This document shows, piece by piece, positions 51,561-61,132 of a DNA stretch of 64,000 nucleotides. The notes under the pieces were generated by a model, which was given only the letters and a program-made list of their open reading frames with translations, was not told the origin of the DNA and made no database searches. Numbering within the stretch: position 1 is the stretch's first letter; every line of letters begins with the position of its first letter. The DNA lies in the NCBI GenBank assembly GCA_963772965.1, contig CAVYZU010000006.1:434001-498000 (forward strand), given 5' to 3'. Position numbers and translations under genes: made by a program. This DNA is from AP-15 sp963772965 (lineage in GTDB: Bacteria; Pseudomonadota; Alphaproteobacteria; ATCC43930; CGMCC-115725).

Positions 51561-52832
51561 TTAGACTGGCGGCTGATAGGGCAGGGGATGGCCGTCGAGG
51601 CCGTCGATCGAGAGGCCGAGATGGCGCAGCACCGTCGGTGCGATGTCCACCAAGGACGTGCGTCCGCGATGGAACCCTGCGCTAAAGCCGCCGCCCGAAA
51701 CGAATAGAAACGGCTGTTGTTCGTGGACGCCGAGGCCGCCATGCTGGCCAAAGCCGGTGATGTCCTGCCCGGACAAGTCGCGCACGATATGGCTGTGACC
51801 CGGCACCCCATACGGGTTCGCGCGATTATCGGCTTTCATCGTGATTGCGATGCGCGCCCGCGAGCCGGTCGGCAGGCCCGTCGCGGCGAGCCCGTCGCCG
51901 GTGAATACCCGCCCGACCCAATCCTGGACTTCGAGCAAGCGCGCGACCTCCGCAACATTCGCGCTTTCCGGCTCGGTAAAATAGATCAATGCCGCGGTGC
52001 CGTTCGGCGCGACAACGACATCCGAGGAACCCGGCCCGTCCTTCAAACCGGCATCGATCAGAAGCCCTTCGAGATCGATTGTCTCCGCGACGGTTTCCAT
52101 GCCGTGATCGGAGCCAACGACCAACAGGATTTCTTCGCCGCCGGGGTCGAGCCGCGCCACGGTCTCGGCAACACGGCGTACATTCGCGTCCGCTGCTGCG
52201 ATCGCCCGCCTGTGCTCGGGCGAGCCCAATTGCGTATGGTGGCCGGTGTAATCGGGCTCTGACAGCCACAACATGGCTAACGCCGGCTCGCGGTCGATCA
52301 ATACCTCAGCGCAAAAGCGCTCGGTGACGGCGTTGTCGCCGGCCTCGCCTTTGCCGACCGCCAGTCCCTCTGCAGCGGGTAACGGGCGCCGGCCAGGGCC
52401 GAAACTGCCGGCTGCGTTGTAGACCCAGCCGTACCCATCGGGGTCGAGGAAATAGGCCGCACCCGGCGACACGTTCGAGAACGCGATCGCGGTGTCGGCG
52501 GCCCGCGTCACCCGCTCGGCCATTGTCGGCACGTGCAAGGTGCGGCCGGTGGCGCGATGCAGGCGATCGCGAAAATCGGGGGCTCCGACCGACAGGCAGA
52601 CGAGCCCGTCACCCTCGTCAATCGCCATCGTGTTGCCGAGCAAACCATGGCGCGCCGGGCGACAGCCGGTGGCGATCGAGGCCGCACTCGCCCGCGTCGT
52701 CGAAGGGAACACGCTCGAATGATTGACAAACTGCGCCGAATTGCGCCCCAACTCGGTCAGAAACGGTGCATCTCCCGAAGTGATCAAATCGCGGCGCAGG
52801 CTGTCGCAGACGATTATAACGGCGCGTTTCAT
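51561..52832 (-). CDS. Alkaline-phosphatase-superfamily phosphodiesterase/nucleotide pyrophosphatase-like enzyme
   Basis: I take the ATG at 52832, overlapping the stop of the upstream thioesterase gene (ATGA), 423 residues. KRAVIIVCDSLRRDLITS carries the first metal Asp. NHSSVFPSTTRASAASIATG carries the nucleophile Thr/Ser region of the superfamily. Further Asp/His motifs are LWLSEPDYTGHHTQLG, LVVGSDHGMETV and PGHSHIVRDLSG. The protein is probably cytosolic (no signal). The substrate could be a phosphate diester or phosphonate. Confidence 0.8.
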   Translation of the reverse strand: MKRAVIIVCDSLRRDLITSGDAPFLTELGRNSAQFVNHSSVFPSTTRASAASIATGCRPARHGLLGNTMAIDEGDGLVCLSVGAPDFRDRLHRATGRTLHVPTMAERVTRAADTAIAFSNVSPGAAYFLDPDGYGWVYNAAGSFGPGRRPLPAAEGLAVGKGEAGDNAVTERFCAEVLIDREPALAMLWLSEPDYTGHHTQLGSPEHRRAIAAADANVRRVAETVARLDPGGEEILLVVGSDHGMETVAETIDLEGLLIDAGLKDGPGSSDVVVAPNGTAALIYFTEPESANVAEVARLLEVQDWVGRVFTGDGLAATGLPTGSRARIAITMKADNRANPYGVPGHSHIVRDLSGQDITGFGQHGGLGVHEQQPFLFVSGGGFSAGFHRGRTSLVDIAPTVLRHLGLSIDGLDGHPLPYQPPV

Positions 52833-53320
52833 GCAGTAGTCCTTTCGCTGCGGCCAGCCTCGCGGGCGTTGGGGTCGCGCGCCAGCATAGCGCGGCGCAG
52901 CGGATCGGGCAGCGGCGTCTTTTCGCCGGTCGCGTTGACGACCAGGATCAGTACCGCGCGGCCGAGCGCGCACAATCCCTCTCGCCACACCGCGTATTCC
53001 ATTTCGAAGCTAGTCCGTCCCAGGCGCACGGTCCGGGCGGTCACTAGAACCTCATCACCGTAGGCGAGGGGGCGATGATAGCGGATGCCGGTCTCGGCGA
53101 TGACCGGCCCCGGTGTACCCGCTGACAATTCGGGCAGTCCGGCCGTTTCGAGATAGCGATTGCGCGCCTCCTCGAACCATTCGAAATAAGCGCGATGGTT
53201 GGCATGCCCGAACGGGTCGCATTCGCTCCACCGCACGCGATGATGGATCGCAAATGCCCACCCCGGCTCAACCCCGAACCGCGCCCATTCCGCCTGATCA
53301 AACTCCTGCGATCCTTCCAC
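52829..53320 (-). CDS. Acyl-CoA thioesterase of the 4-hydroxybenzoyl-CoA thioesterase (hotdog) type
   Basis: The 163-residue product has the hotdog-fold pattern: HHRVRWSECDPFGHANHRAY with the catalytic Asp region (ECDPFGH), WFEEARNRYLE, GIRYHRPLAYGDEVLVTART and FEMEYAVWR. This is the 4HBT family. It hydrolyses acyl-CoA thioesters. It is translationally coupled to the phosphodiesterase gene and is divergent from the CoA-transferase gene at 53547, so it may act in the same acyl-CoA metabolism. Confidence 0.85.
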   Translation of the reverse strand: MEGSQEFDQAEWARFGVEPGWAFAIHHRVRWSECDPFGHANHRAYFEWFEEARNRYLETAGLPELSAGTPGPVIAETGIRYHRPLAYGDEVLVTARTVRLGRTSFEMEYAVWREGLCALGRAVLILVVNATGEKTPLPDPLRRAMLARDPNAREAGRSERTTA

Positions 53321-53546
53321 GATCGTTGGTTATCAGTCAGTTCGAGCGATTTTCAAATAGTGCACTCAATAAAATGCGGCTGCGGGCGAGCGCGCCGGGT
53401 CTGTCTTGCTCCCCAATGATCCGACCGTTGCTTGGTGGCCGGAGCCATAGCTATTCTACGTTGTCCGGGATGTCGTCTGTAAGCAGATTGCTTGGGGCCG
53501 CGCTGGCGCTGTATCCAAACGTTCTAACTAAAGGGAGGCCGATACC

Positions 53547-54923
53547 ATGCCGCACGATCCGAGGTTGGTCCCGGACGAAGACAAAATCGAGAAATTGCGG
53601 AAGACAATCCCGGACTGGATCAAGAACTTGCCGCGGCCGGCGACGCCGTGTGTGGTTCCGGCCTTCGGACCGCTCGAAGGAATTCGCGTGGTCGGGACCG
53701 GCGTATTCATTGCGCAGCCGTATATCGGCACAAAGCTGGCCGAGTTCGGCGCGGAGGTGATTCATGTCGAGCGCCCTGGCGGCGATACTTTTCGGTTTAC
53801 CGCACCGCATCTGACCCGCGGTCCACGCCCGCATGGCTGCGATGAAGCAGAGGTCACCAAGAACAAACTGTCGATGGGTCTCGACCTCAAGCAGGCGCGA
53901 GCCATCGAACTCTTGATGGCGATGTGGAAGATCTCCGACGTGTGGATGGAGTCGTCGATACCGGGCGCGCTCACGCGCGCAGGGATCACCAACGAACTGG
54001 CGCTGGCGGTCAATCCCAGTCTGGTTATCGTGCGGGTCAGCACCTACGGGCAATATGGCAAGGAGGAGTATCTCGGGAGGGCGGGGTATGACGCGATCGC
54101 CCAGGCCTATGGCGGTATGATCAACCTGACCGGTGACCCGGCCGGGCCGCCGCAGCGCGCCAAGACCTACACCGGCGATTACCTCACGGCGCTGACCGGA
54201 TGGGCCGCCACGATGATGGCGCTGTGGGAAGTGAAGAAAAGCGGCCGCGGCCAGGTCGTCGACCTCGCGCAATATGAGGCGGTAGCGCAGACCAACGGCA
54301 ACACCCTGCCGCTCTACACGGGCGAGGGTGCGGTCTACGCGCACACTGGAAATCGTGCACCGGGATTCCAGCCCTACGACACCTTCAAATGCAGTGATGG
54401 CTGGGTTTTTATCGGCGCCTTGGGCGGTGCCATCTACGACCGGGTCGCGACATTTATCGGGCTCGATCCGGCCGAATACAGCTTCGAGGCGTGCTCGAAA
54501 GACGCAGCTGCGGTCAATTCCGAAAAGGGAAGGGAGTTCGACCGGCGGCTGCGCGACTATTGTGCGGCGCACACGGCGCTCGAGGTCGAGACCGAGATGA
54601 ACGCCGCGCGGCTCGGCTGCGCCCGCGTCTTCAACGTGCGTGACCAGTACAACGACGCGCATTACGCGGCGCGCGAGATGACCGTGCCGGTGCTCGATCG
54701 GCAGTCGGGCGTTCCGATCCGGGTCTACGGCGTGGTGCCGAAAATGTCGCTGACCCCTGGCCGCATCTGGCGCGGCGCGCCGTCGATCGGCGACGATACC
54801 ACCGACATTCTCGCGCACATGCTGGGCTTTTCCGAAACGGCGATCGACAAATTATACGCCGACAAAGTCGCGCATCGCACCGAGCCGTTCACCGAACCGC
54901 AGGTCGACGCCGCCAACCCTTAG
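53547..54923 (+). CDS. Class III CoA-transferase, CaiB/BaiF-type (carnitine CoA-transferase-like)
   Basis: The 458-residue protein begins behind AGGGAGG. It has GPLEGIRVVGTGVFIAQPYI, KLAEFGAEVIHVERPGGDTF and LVIVRVSTYGQYGKEEYLGR. The catalytic Asp lies in YTGDYLTALTGWAATMMAL (about residue 212), and PGRIWRGAPSIGDDTTDIL ends the fold. The pattern is closest to CaiB, which transfers CoA to carnitine or crotonobetaine. About 50 extra N-terminal residues precede the core. No other cai gene is adjacent, so the substrate is open. Confidence 0.85.
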   Translation: MPHDPRLVPDEDKIEKLRKTIPDWIKNLPRPATPCVVPAFGPLEGIRVVGTGVFIAQPYIGTKLAEFGAEVIHVERPGGDTFRFTAPHLTRGPRPHGCDEAEVTKNKLSMGLDLKQARAIELLMAMWKISDVWMESSIPGALTRAGITNELALAVNPSLVIVRVSTYGQYGKEEYLGRAGYDAIAQAYGGMINLTGDPAGPPQRAKTYTGDYLTALTGWAATMMALWEVKKSGRGQVVDLAQYEAVAQTNGNTLPLYTGEGAVYAHTGNRAPGFQPYDTFKCSDGWVFIGALGGAIYDRVATFIGLDPAEYSFEACSKDAAAVNSEKGREFDRRLRDYCAAHTALEVETEMNAARLGCARVFNVRDQYNDAHYAAREMTVPVLDRQSGVPIRVYGVVPKMSLTPGRIWRGAPSIGDDTTDILAHMLGFSETAIDKLYADKVAHRTEPFTEPQVDAANP

Positions 54924-55032
54924 CCGCTCTCGAACGCCGCCTAGCGTGGAATGCGGACCTCGAAAACTTGGTGAAAAATAAATTCCGCGCGCTTGGGGCG
55001 CCGTAGCGACCATTTCCGGACATTCAACGGCT

Positions 55033-55968
55033 TTAAGACCTCTCGGCAGGTGGGACGGCTCCCAGCTCACCAGACCTTTTCGACACGCGAGCGATCAACT
55101 CGTCCGTCCTTGAACGAAAAATTTTGAGCAAGGGAGAGGTGTTTGCCTTGTGATAGCCGAGTACCAGGTCGATCGTCGGAACAGCCCCCTCCAATGGCCG
55201 GCTAATGACTGACCAGGTGAGGAAATTACGGGCGTAGTCGGGCAAGAGCGCTATCCCGCGAGTGGACGCGACAAGCGATATCGCCATCGACAGATATTCG
55301 ACGCGGTGGGCTGGCTTCAGGTCGATGCCTGACCGTCTGAAGTAGTCTTCTATCAGCGAGCGCAAGACTGGGGCCTGGTCAGCCATGCCAATGAATGCCT
55401 CACCCACTAGGTCTTGCGGGCTGATCGCCTTACGCGACGCAAGACGATGATCGCTCGGCAGAACCGCGATAAGTGGTTCCCTAACCAGGACCCGGTAGAC
55501 AAGATTAGGATATCGTTCCTCAGGCCTCATAAAGGCCGCGTCCAATTTTCCAGCTATAAGACCGTCGGCGAGCTGTGGCGAATGCTGGCTGGAAATTGTG
55601 ACCTCAATCGTCGGCAGTTCCTCACGAAGAACGTGTAACACCGCAGGCAGCCACTCCGGCTCGCAACCGCTCAGAAACCCCAACGCCAGCGTCCTGTGCT
55701 CCGGGTGAGCAGCACGTCGAGCGGCGGATGTAGCGGCCTCCACCTGCGCCAGCGCGAGCCGCGCGTGGTCTAGAAAAACGCGGCCGGCGGCGGTCAGCTC
55801 AATACCGTGGGTGCTGCGGATCAGGAGTTGAGCTCCGACTTCCAGCTCCAGATCGCGGATCTGCCGGCTGAGCGACGGCTGGGCCGTATGCAGCCGCCGC
55901 TCGGCTGCGAGTGTGACGCTGCCTTCCTCGGCGACGGCAATGAAGTAGCGCAGATGTCGCAGTTCCAT
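55033..55968 (-). CDS. LysR-family transcriptional regulator
   Basis: I take the ATG at 55968, giving 311 residues. MELRHLRYFIAVAEEGSVTL, AAERRLHTAQPSLSRQIRDL and LEVGAQLLIRSTHGIELTAA form the winged helix domain. The effector domain follows, with ALGFLSGCEPEWLPAVLHVL and RGIALLPDYARNFLTW. It is divergent from the SDR gene at 56150, so by LysR practice it probably regulates that gene or itself. The effector is unknown. Confidence 0.92.
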   Translation of the reverse strand: MELRHLRYFIAVAEEGSVTLAAERRLHTAQPSLSRQIRDLELEVGAQLLIRSTHGIELTAAGRVFLDHARLALAQVEAATSAARRAAHPEHRTLALGFLSGCEPEWLPAVLHVLREELPTIEVTISSQHSPQLADGLIAGKLDAAFMRPEERYPNLVYRVLVREPLIAVLPSDHRLASRKAISPQDLVGEAFIGMADQAPVLRSLIEDYFRRSGIDLKPAHRVEYLSMAISLVASTRGIALLPDYARNFLTWSVISRPLEGAVPTIDLVLGYHKANTSPLLKIFRSRTDELIARVSKRSGELGAVPPAERS

Positions 55969-56149
55969 GGCCCTACCCATGCCTGCGAAGTATGCCGCCA
56001 ATCTTATAAAGTCTTTCTCATCGACGCCAGTCAAACCCAAATCTCGGCCGACAGCATCGATCGTTGACTCGCCATCATGCAAAGGAACTTTTGGCTTCCG
56101 CTGCTATGGCGGTCCTTGACGAATCAGACAAGCCTGAAGGAGTGGCGCT

Positions 56150-56896
56150 ATGAGCACACCTGTCGTGTTGGTCACCGGCGCGTTGACTGGAATTGGGCGG
56201 GCGGCGGCCGTGGCTTTTGCCCGGGAGGGCAACCGTATCATCGTCTCCGGTCGCCATGACGATGCCGGTGAGGCACTGATTCGCGAGCTGCACGAACTCG
56301 GCGCGGAAGCCGAATTCATCCGGGCCGATGTGCGCCGCGAGGACGATGTGCGCGACCTGGTCGATCGGACCGTCGCGCGCTTCGGTCGTCTGGACGCGGC
56401 GGTCAATTGCGCCGGCACCGAAGGCAAGCCCGGCCCCGTGACGCAGCAGACCACCGAAAGCTACGCCGCGACCTTCGACACTAATGTGCTCGGCACGCTC
56501 ATCAGCATGAAGCACGAGCTGCGGGTGATGCTAACTCAGCGCAGCGGCAGCATCGTCAATGTTTCGTCGACCTACGGCCACGCCGGTACGCCCAACGCCT
56601 CAGTCTATGCCGCCAGCAAGCACGCGGTTGAGGGGCTCACCACGTCCGCGGCGCTTGAGGTCGCGGGCTCGGGCGTTCGTGTCAATGCGGTGGCGCCGGG
56701 GCCGACCGAGACTGGGATGCTCAATCGCTTTACCGGCAATGCTGAAAGAAAGGCCGGCCTCGTCTCGACCGTGCCGCTCGGCCGCGTCGGAGAGCCCGAC
56801 GAGATCGCCAACGCCATCCTGTTTCTTTGCTCCGGCCAGGCGTCCTTTGTCAGCGGCCATGTGCTCTCGGTCGATGGCGGGAAGTCGGCGGGGTAG
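56150..56896 (+). CDS. Short-chain dehydrogenase/reductase
   Basis: The 248-residue protein has the cofactor motif TGALTGIGRAAAVAFAREG (about 9-27), NVSSTYGHAG, the catalytic Tyr-x-x-x-Lys in YAASKHAVEGL, and DEIANAILFLCSGQASFVSG followed by VLSVDGG at the end, the classical SDR pattern. AGGAGTGG precedes the ATG. It is divergent from the LysR gene. It reduces or oxidises an alcohol/ketone of unknown identity using NAD(P). Confidence 0.92.
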   Translation: MSTPVVLVTGALTGIGRAAAVAFAREGNRIIVSGRHDDAGEALIRELHELGAEAEFIRADVRREDDVRDLVDRTVARFGRLDAAVNCAGTEGKPGPVTQQTTESYAATFDTNVLGTLISMKHELRVMLTQRSGSIVNVSSTYGHAGTPNASVYAASKHAVEGLTTSAALEVAGSGVRVNAVAPGPTETGMLNRFTGNAERKAGLVSTVPLGRVGEPDEIANAILFLCSGQASFVSGHVLSVDGGKSAG

Positions 56897-56931
56897 TTCG
56901 CAAATCCGAAACCCAAAACAGAGGTGAAGCC

Positions 56932-57333
56932 ATGGAACCGAACATCGCAACCGCAGCGAAGCCGATCAAAATTCCCGGGCCCGATCATCCGATCACAATT
57001 GAACGCAGTCCGGCTCGGATCGTGGTCTCGGTCGCGGGCCGGATCGTCGCCGACACGCGAGCAGCGTTGACCTTGCGCGAGGCGGCCTAGCCGGCGGTTC
57101 AGTACATCCCACGCAAAGATGTCGACATGGCGCTCCTCGGGCGGACGGATCACGCTACCTACTGCCCGTACAAGGGGGATGCCAGTTACTTCAGCATTCC
57201 GGTCGGCAGCGACCGTTCGACCAACGCCGTGTGGAGCTACGAGGCGCCATTCGCTCCCGTTGCGACGATCAAGGACTATCTCGCCTTTTACCCGGACCGC
57301 GTCGACGCGATCGAAGAACGACCAGAGGCCTGA
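56932..57333 (+). pseudogene. DUF427 protein with an in-frame amber codon
   Basis: The frame opens at ATG 56932 behind GAGGTGAAG and reads KPIKIPGPDHPITIERSPAR, VVSVAGRIVADTRAALTLRE, then stops at TAG (57088-57090). Without any frame change it continues PAVQYIPRKDVDMALLGRTD, TYCPYKGDASYFSIPVG and AIKDYLAFYPDRVDAIEERP-like text to 57333. A Tyr codon is expected at the TAG. Total length is 134 codons, normal for DUF427. This is a point nonsense change, a base error, or possibly a suppressed codon. Confidence 0.8.
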
Positions 57334-57698
57334 TCGCCCCTCCCCCTTTAGCTTTCCGGGCCTTCTGTTGACCAGCAAGGATCGGATTTAGTCCAGCCAC
57401 GCCTCGTGCAAGCGACTGCGTGAGCGGGTGCCTGCACGACCATCCACGTCGACGGTGGCTCGAAGCTCTGACCAAGCCGCCCGTTTGCGAGGCCACATCC
57501 GAACAACGCTTTTGGTTCGAAATCGGATGACCTGGTGCCGACGGCGTGATGGGGGTGGTTTTACCGGCGCCACCAGTCGGCACCGGCTCAGTGGCTCGCC
57601 TTGGAGCGCGCGGTCTCTGGCGGCGAATGCGAGCTCGCTCATCGAGTGTAGGGAAAGCGACGCTCGCCGCCGCGCCGCAAAGATGCGAAACAAGGCGC
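57334..57698. other. Gene-poor region upstream of the MFS gene
   Basis: This 365-base stretch separates the DUF427 gene and the MFS transporter. It is GC-rich. A minus-strand frame crosses it (57388-57780), reading TVDVDGRAGTRSRSRLHEA at the end, but its N-terminal part overlaps the transporter start and its composition is Arg/Ser-rich, so I do not support it. No promoter or terminator was recognised. Confidence 0.4.
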
Positions 57699-59049
57699 AT
57701 GATGGCCATTCGTGCCCAACGCGGCGAACCCACCGGCAGCGGAGCCCTGGCATTGCTTGGCTCACGGCGGTTTGGGCCATTGTTCGCGGCGCAGTTCTTG
57801 TCGGCGTTTAACGACAACGCGGTGAAAAACGCATTGGTGCTGATGATCGCCTACAGCACCGATGCCGCCTCGCAGAAATCGGCGGAGATTTCTGATCCCG
57901 CTCGCCGGCGGGCTATTTATCCTACCGTTTTTTTTGTGCTCGGCGACTGCCGGCCAGCTCGCCGACCAGCATGACAAGGCGTGGCTGATCCGGCTGATCA
58001 AGCTCTCCGAAATTGTGTTGATGGGGACCGCGGCGGTGGGCGTGCTGCTCGGCAGCAGTACGGCATTGCTCGTCATCCTGTTCGCGATGGGGATCGAGGC
58101 GGCGTTTCTCGGCCCGCTCAAATACGCGATCCTTCCGGATCTGCTCGCCCCGCACGAGCTGCTCCTCGGCAATGCACTGGTCGAGGCCGGGACCTTTATC
58201 GCGATCCTGCTCGGGACGATCGCCGGGGTATTGATCGCCGGGCACCACGGGGCGGTTGTCGTCGCGGCGCTGATCATCATCGTGGCGCTTGCTGCCTGGG
58301 CGGCGAGCCTGGCGATCCCGGGAACCAGCCCGGCGGCGGCGCGCACCGTGTTAGAGTGGAACCTGTTTGCCGCCACCGCGCGCATCCTCCGCGACGCCGC
58401 ACGCGAGAGGATCCCGTTTTGGTCGATGCTCGGGATCTCATGGTTTTGGCTCGCTGGTGCAATCTACCTGTCGCAATTCCCGGCCTATGTCCGATTTTCT
58501 CTAGGCGGAGAGCAGGTCGTCGTGACCCTGTTCTTGACCGTCTTTACGATCGGGATCGCAATCGGTTCGCTATTGTGCAGCCGCATCCTCGGCGGCCGCA
58601 TCAGCGCGCACACGGTGCCATGGGGGGCTCTCGGCATCGCTCTGTTCTCGATCGACCTGTGGTGGGCGAGCCGGGCGGCCGTAGGCGGAGCGGGTAGCCT
58701 GATCGGGCTGCGCGCCTTCCTCGCATCCCCCGCGCATTGGCGGATACTGGTCGATCTCCTGGGTGTCGCGGTGTCGGGTGGGGTCTTTATCGTGCCGCTC
58801 TACGTGTTGTTGCAGGCGGCGAGCGCACGCGCCCAGCGCGCCCGGGCGATCGCAGCGAACAACGTAATCAACGCTGCGGCAATGGTGATCGCTGCCGTCG
58901 GGACGATGGTGCTGATTGCGCTCGGGGTCAGCGTGCCCGAGCTGTTTCTGCTGACCGGAGGCGCCACCTTAATCGTTGCCGCCTATTTCTGGCGGCTGCA
59001 GCCAAACTTGATACTAGCTCCGATCGAACGCGAGGGTGCCGGGGAATGA
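57699..59049 (+). pseudogene. MFS transporter (LplT-like), one single-base frameshift
   Basis: The product begins near 57699 (ATG ATG) with LALLGSRRFGPLFAAQFLSA and FNDNAVKNALVLMIA, the start typical of LplT-like lysophospholipid transporters. One extra T in TTT (57889-57891) breaks the frame; skipping it gives SAEILIPLAGGLFILPFFL and ten more hydrophobic segments, with FAMGIEAAFLGPLKYAILPD as a family motif. Corrected length is 450 codons including stop, normal. The substrate cannot be named with confidence. Confidence 0.85.
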
Positions 59050-59083
59050 CCGAGGCTGCCCAGCCGTGCAGCGGCGATGGTCG

Positions 59084-59620
59084 TCACCAGCTACACGCTT
59101 GCCGTCGACGGCGGTTTTTTCGCTCGGTAACAAGCGCGCGCAGCAGGCTCGGCAGGAATGCCAGCGCCTCTCGTATCGCCTGCGCGATTTCGAGCAGCGC
59201 CGACGACGAGCTGACGCCCGAGCAGCCGACCACCTCGACACCCGCGATGCGGAACAGCAGCGCCGCACGCGGCAAATGGGCCTTATCGCTGACCAGGATT
59301 ACCGTCCGCCAGCCACGCGAGCACAGCAATCGTGCGGTCTCGCGCGCATTGCCGACGGTGTCGCGCGAATGGGGCTCGATCAGCAGCGCTGCCTCCGGAA
59401 CGCCGCGCGCCAGCGCCATGCGACGCATGATCTCGGCCTCGGCCGTCGATCCATGCCCGCCGCCCGACAGCACCAGAACCGGCGCCAGCCCTTGCCGGAG
59501 CAGTCCGACCGCCCGATCGACGCGGCGGCGCATTCGCGATGATGACGGGCAGCCTAATACGACAATCGCGTGAGCCTTTGCCGCGTGAGGCTTTGCTGAT
59601 CGCCGCATTTCTTCCGGCAT
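59084..59620 (-). CDS. YdcF-family (DUF218/SanA/ElyC-like) protein
   Basis: The 178-residue product has AIVVLGCPSSSRMRRRVDRA, LAPVLVLSGGGHGSTAEAEI, RGVPEAALLIEPHSRDTVGN, ARETARLLCSRGWRTVILVS and AHLPRAALLF. This is the DUF218 fold with SGG and the Glu/Ser pattern DT-x-x-NA. The family includes SanA and YdcF, involved in envelope functions. It lacks a membrane anchor. It is convergent with the MFS gene after 34 bases. Confidence 0.8.
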   Translation of the reverse strand: MPEEMRRSAKPHAAKAHAIVVLGCPSSSRMRRRVDRAVGLLRQGLAPVLVLSGGGHGSTAEAEIMRRMALARGVPEAALLIEPHSRDTVGNARETARLLCSRGWRTVILVSDKAHLPRAALLFRIAGVEVVGCSGVSSSSALLEIAQAIREALAFLPSLLRALVTERKNRRRRQACSW

Positions 59621-59651
59621 GCAGGCGGCGCGGCGGCCCTAATCGCCGGCC

Positions 59652-60491
59652 CTAATCGAAGGTAAAGCCGCGGGAGCGAAGGTGGCCTGGGAAACTCTCC
59701 CCTTCGGGTTGTGCCGCGGCCTGGCGGGATTTATCTTCGGACCATCCGTAAAGATCGGCATAGCCGAAGACATCCGCGGCGCGCTGCTGCTCGTGCGGCG
59801 GCGAATAGCGGGCGGCGCGGCGTTGGTCGTAAGCCGCAACCTCTTCGGCAAGAGGGGTATCGTCATAGCGGTCGGTGTGCACGGTAACCGCGAGCGGCAG
59901 CCGCATGCTGACAAACCCTTCGGCGGCGGGATAACCGACGCACAACCCGGCAACCGGGAAGACCTTGTCCGGCAGTTTCAGTATCCCCGCAACAGCGTCG
60001 GCATGGTTGCGCACTGCGCTGATCGGACAGCAGCCGAGGCCGGCGGTTTCCGCTGCGAGGATGAAGGTCTGCATAACCAAGGTCGCGTCGACCGCGGCGT
60101 TGAAAAAACCTTCGAGCCGGCTGTTGTCATTCGGGTGTCCGCGCTGCTTGCCGATTTGCTCAAGCCGCCGCGCATCGCCGCAGAACACCAGAAACACCGG
60201 TGCCGTGCCGATCCACGGCATACCTGGGATCAATGCTGCGAGCCGCTCGCGCCGTGCTTCCTCGGCGACGCGGATCACCGAAGCCTGCTGAAAATCGGAT
60301 TTTGACGAGGCCGAAAATGCCGTCCCGAGCAACAGCCGCAGCAAATCCTCGGGTACGGGGCGCGGGGCATAGCGGCGGTGGGTGCGGCGCGACAGCACCT
60401 GCCGCAGCCAAGCGAAATCAGGAACTTCCCCTGTCAAACTCGGGGCTTCGCCAAAACGGGCCTGCCACTCAGCATCGTAATCTGCGCTCAC
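59652..60491 (-). CDS. Nitroreductase-family flavoprotein
   Basis: I choose the GTG at 60491 (VSADYDAEWQARFGEAPSL), with AGGGAAAGAG upstream; 279 residues. An upstream in-frame start at 60578 would overlap the ParE-like gene. FMN-binding features are SRRTHRRYAPRPVPEDLLRL, FQQASVIRVA, VMQTFILAAETAGLGCCPI and LCVGYPA. It probably reduces a nitro or quinone compound using NAD(P)H. Confidence 0.85.
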   Translation of the reverse strand: MSADYDAEWQARFGEAPSLTGEVPDFAWLRQVLSRRTHRRYAPRPVPEDLLRLLLGTAFSASSKSDFQQASVIRVAEEARRERLAALIPGMPWIGTAPVFLVFCGDARRLEQIGKQRGHPNDNSRLEGFFNAAVDATLVMQTFILAAETAGLGCCPISAVRNHADAVAGILKLPDKVFPVAGLCVGYPAAEGFVSMRLPLAVTVHTDRYDDTPLAEEVAAYDQRRAARYSPPHEQQRAADVFGYADLYGWSEDKSRQAAAQPEGESFPGHLRSRGFTFD

Positions 60492-60540
60492 AAGCTGGGC
60501 TCTTTCCCTTCTGTTTAGTCGTTCCGGATCCAGCGATCGG

Positions 60541-60852
60541 CTACCCAAGGCTCCGCAAATCCCGCCTACCATGGACAACGCGAACGATCTCTACAACTTC
60601 GACGGGCCCCGCGTCGGTATCGGGATGAGTTTCGTAAAGGATCAGGTATGACCCCTCGATCAAAATACGCACCGACGCGCGAATGTCCGGTCGTCGCGGC
60701 CCGATCCTCGGTTGCACGCCGAGCAGATGTGCTTTCGACTGAATTCTCTCGAACAGCCGATCCGCTGCTTCCGGGTTCTCAGAGGCGATGAAGACGTATA
60801 AGTCGAGGAGGTCGTCTCGGGCTCTCGGCCGCCAAACGACCTCAACAGTCAT
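60541..60852 (-). CDS. parE: ParE/RelE-superfamily toxin
   Basis: The 103-residue product begins VEVVWRPRARDDLLDLYVFI and continues SENPEAADRLFERI, ending VVEIVRVVHGRRDL. This is the ParE toxin pattern, a RelE-like fold that acts on gyrase or ribosomes depending on subgroup. It overlaps the antitoxin gene by 11 bases. The target cannot be read from sequence. Confidence 0.88.
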   Translation of the reverse strand: MTVEVVWRPRARDDLLDLYVFIASENPEAADRLFERIQSKAHLLGVQPRIGPRRPDIRASVRILIEGSYLILYETHPDTDAGPVEVVEIVRVVHGRRDLRSLG

Positions 60853-61132
60853 CAGCAGATGGCGCCGAACCGCTCTTCAGTCGGCGCCGCGCCTCAACTT
60901 TAAGCGCTTCTGGATCAAGCGGAGCGGGCTCGCCGCTTGCTTTACCGTCATCCCACAACTCCTGGAGGCGGGTTACCTCCTGTTGCTGCAATTCCCTCTT
61001 GAGCTGCCAGTCTCGGATCGCTTCGCGAACGATTTCGCTGGTCGTCGTATATTCACCAGTGTCGACCGCGGCACGCAACTCGGCGATCTGCTCCGCTGTT
61101 AGAGACACACTTAGCTTGTGAGTGTCCGGCAC
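60842..61132 (-). CDS. parD: ParD-like antitoxin
   Basis: I take the GTG at 61132 behind GGAGGCGG; 96 residues. The ribbon-helix-helix segment HKLSVSLTAEQIAELRAAVD and TTTSEIVREAIRDWQLKREL is followed by an acidic linker and a C-terminal toxin-binding tail. The antitoxin gene precedes the toxin gene, as usual. The pair probably autoregulates its operon. Confidence 0.88.
   Translation of the reverse strand: MPDTHKLSVSLTAEQIAELRAAVDTGEYTTTSEIVREAIRDWQLKRELQQQEVTRLQELWDDGKASGEPAPLDPEALKVEARRRLKSGSAPSADDC

Noticed and set aside
57514..57524. GGTTCGAAATC, resembling a tRNA T-loop
   Set aside because: The flanking bases do not pair into a T-stem, and no acceptor or anticodon stem could be drawn.
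57388..57780. 130-codon minus frame between DUF427 and MFS genes
   Set aside because: It is Arg/Ser-rich and overlaps the start of the MFS gene. No family was recognised.
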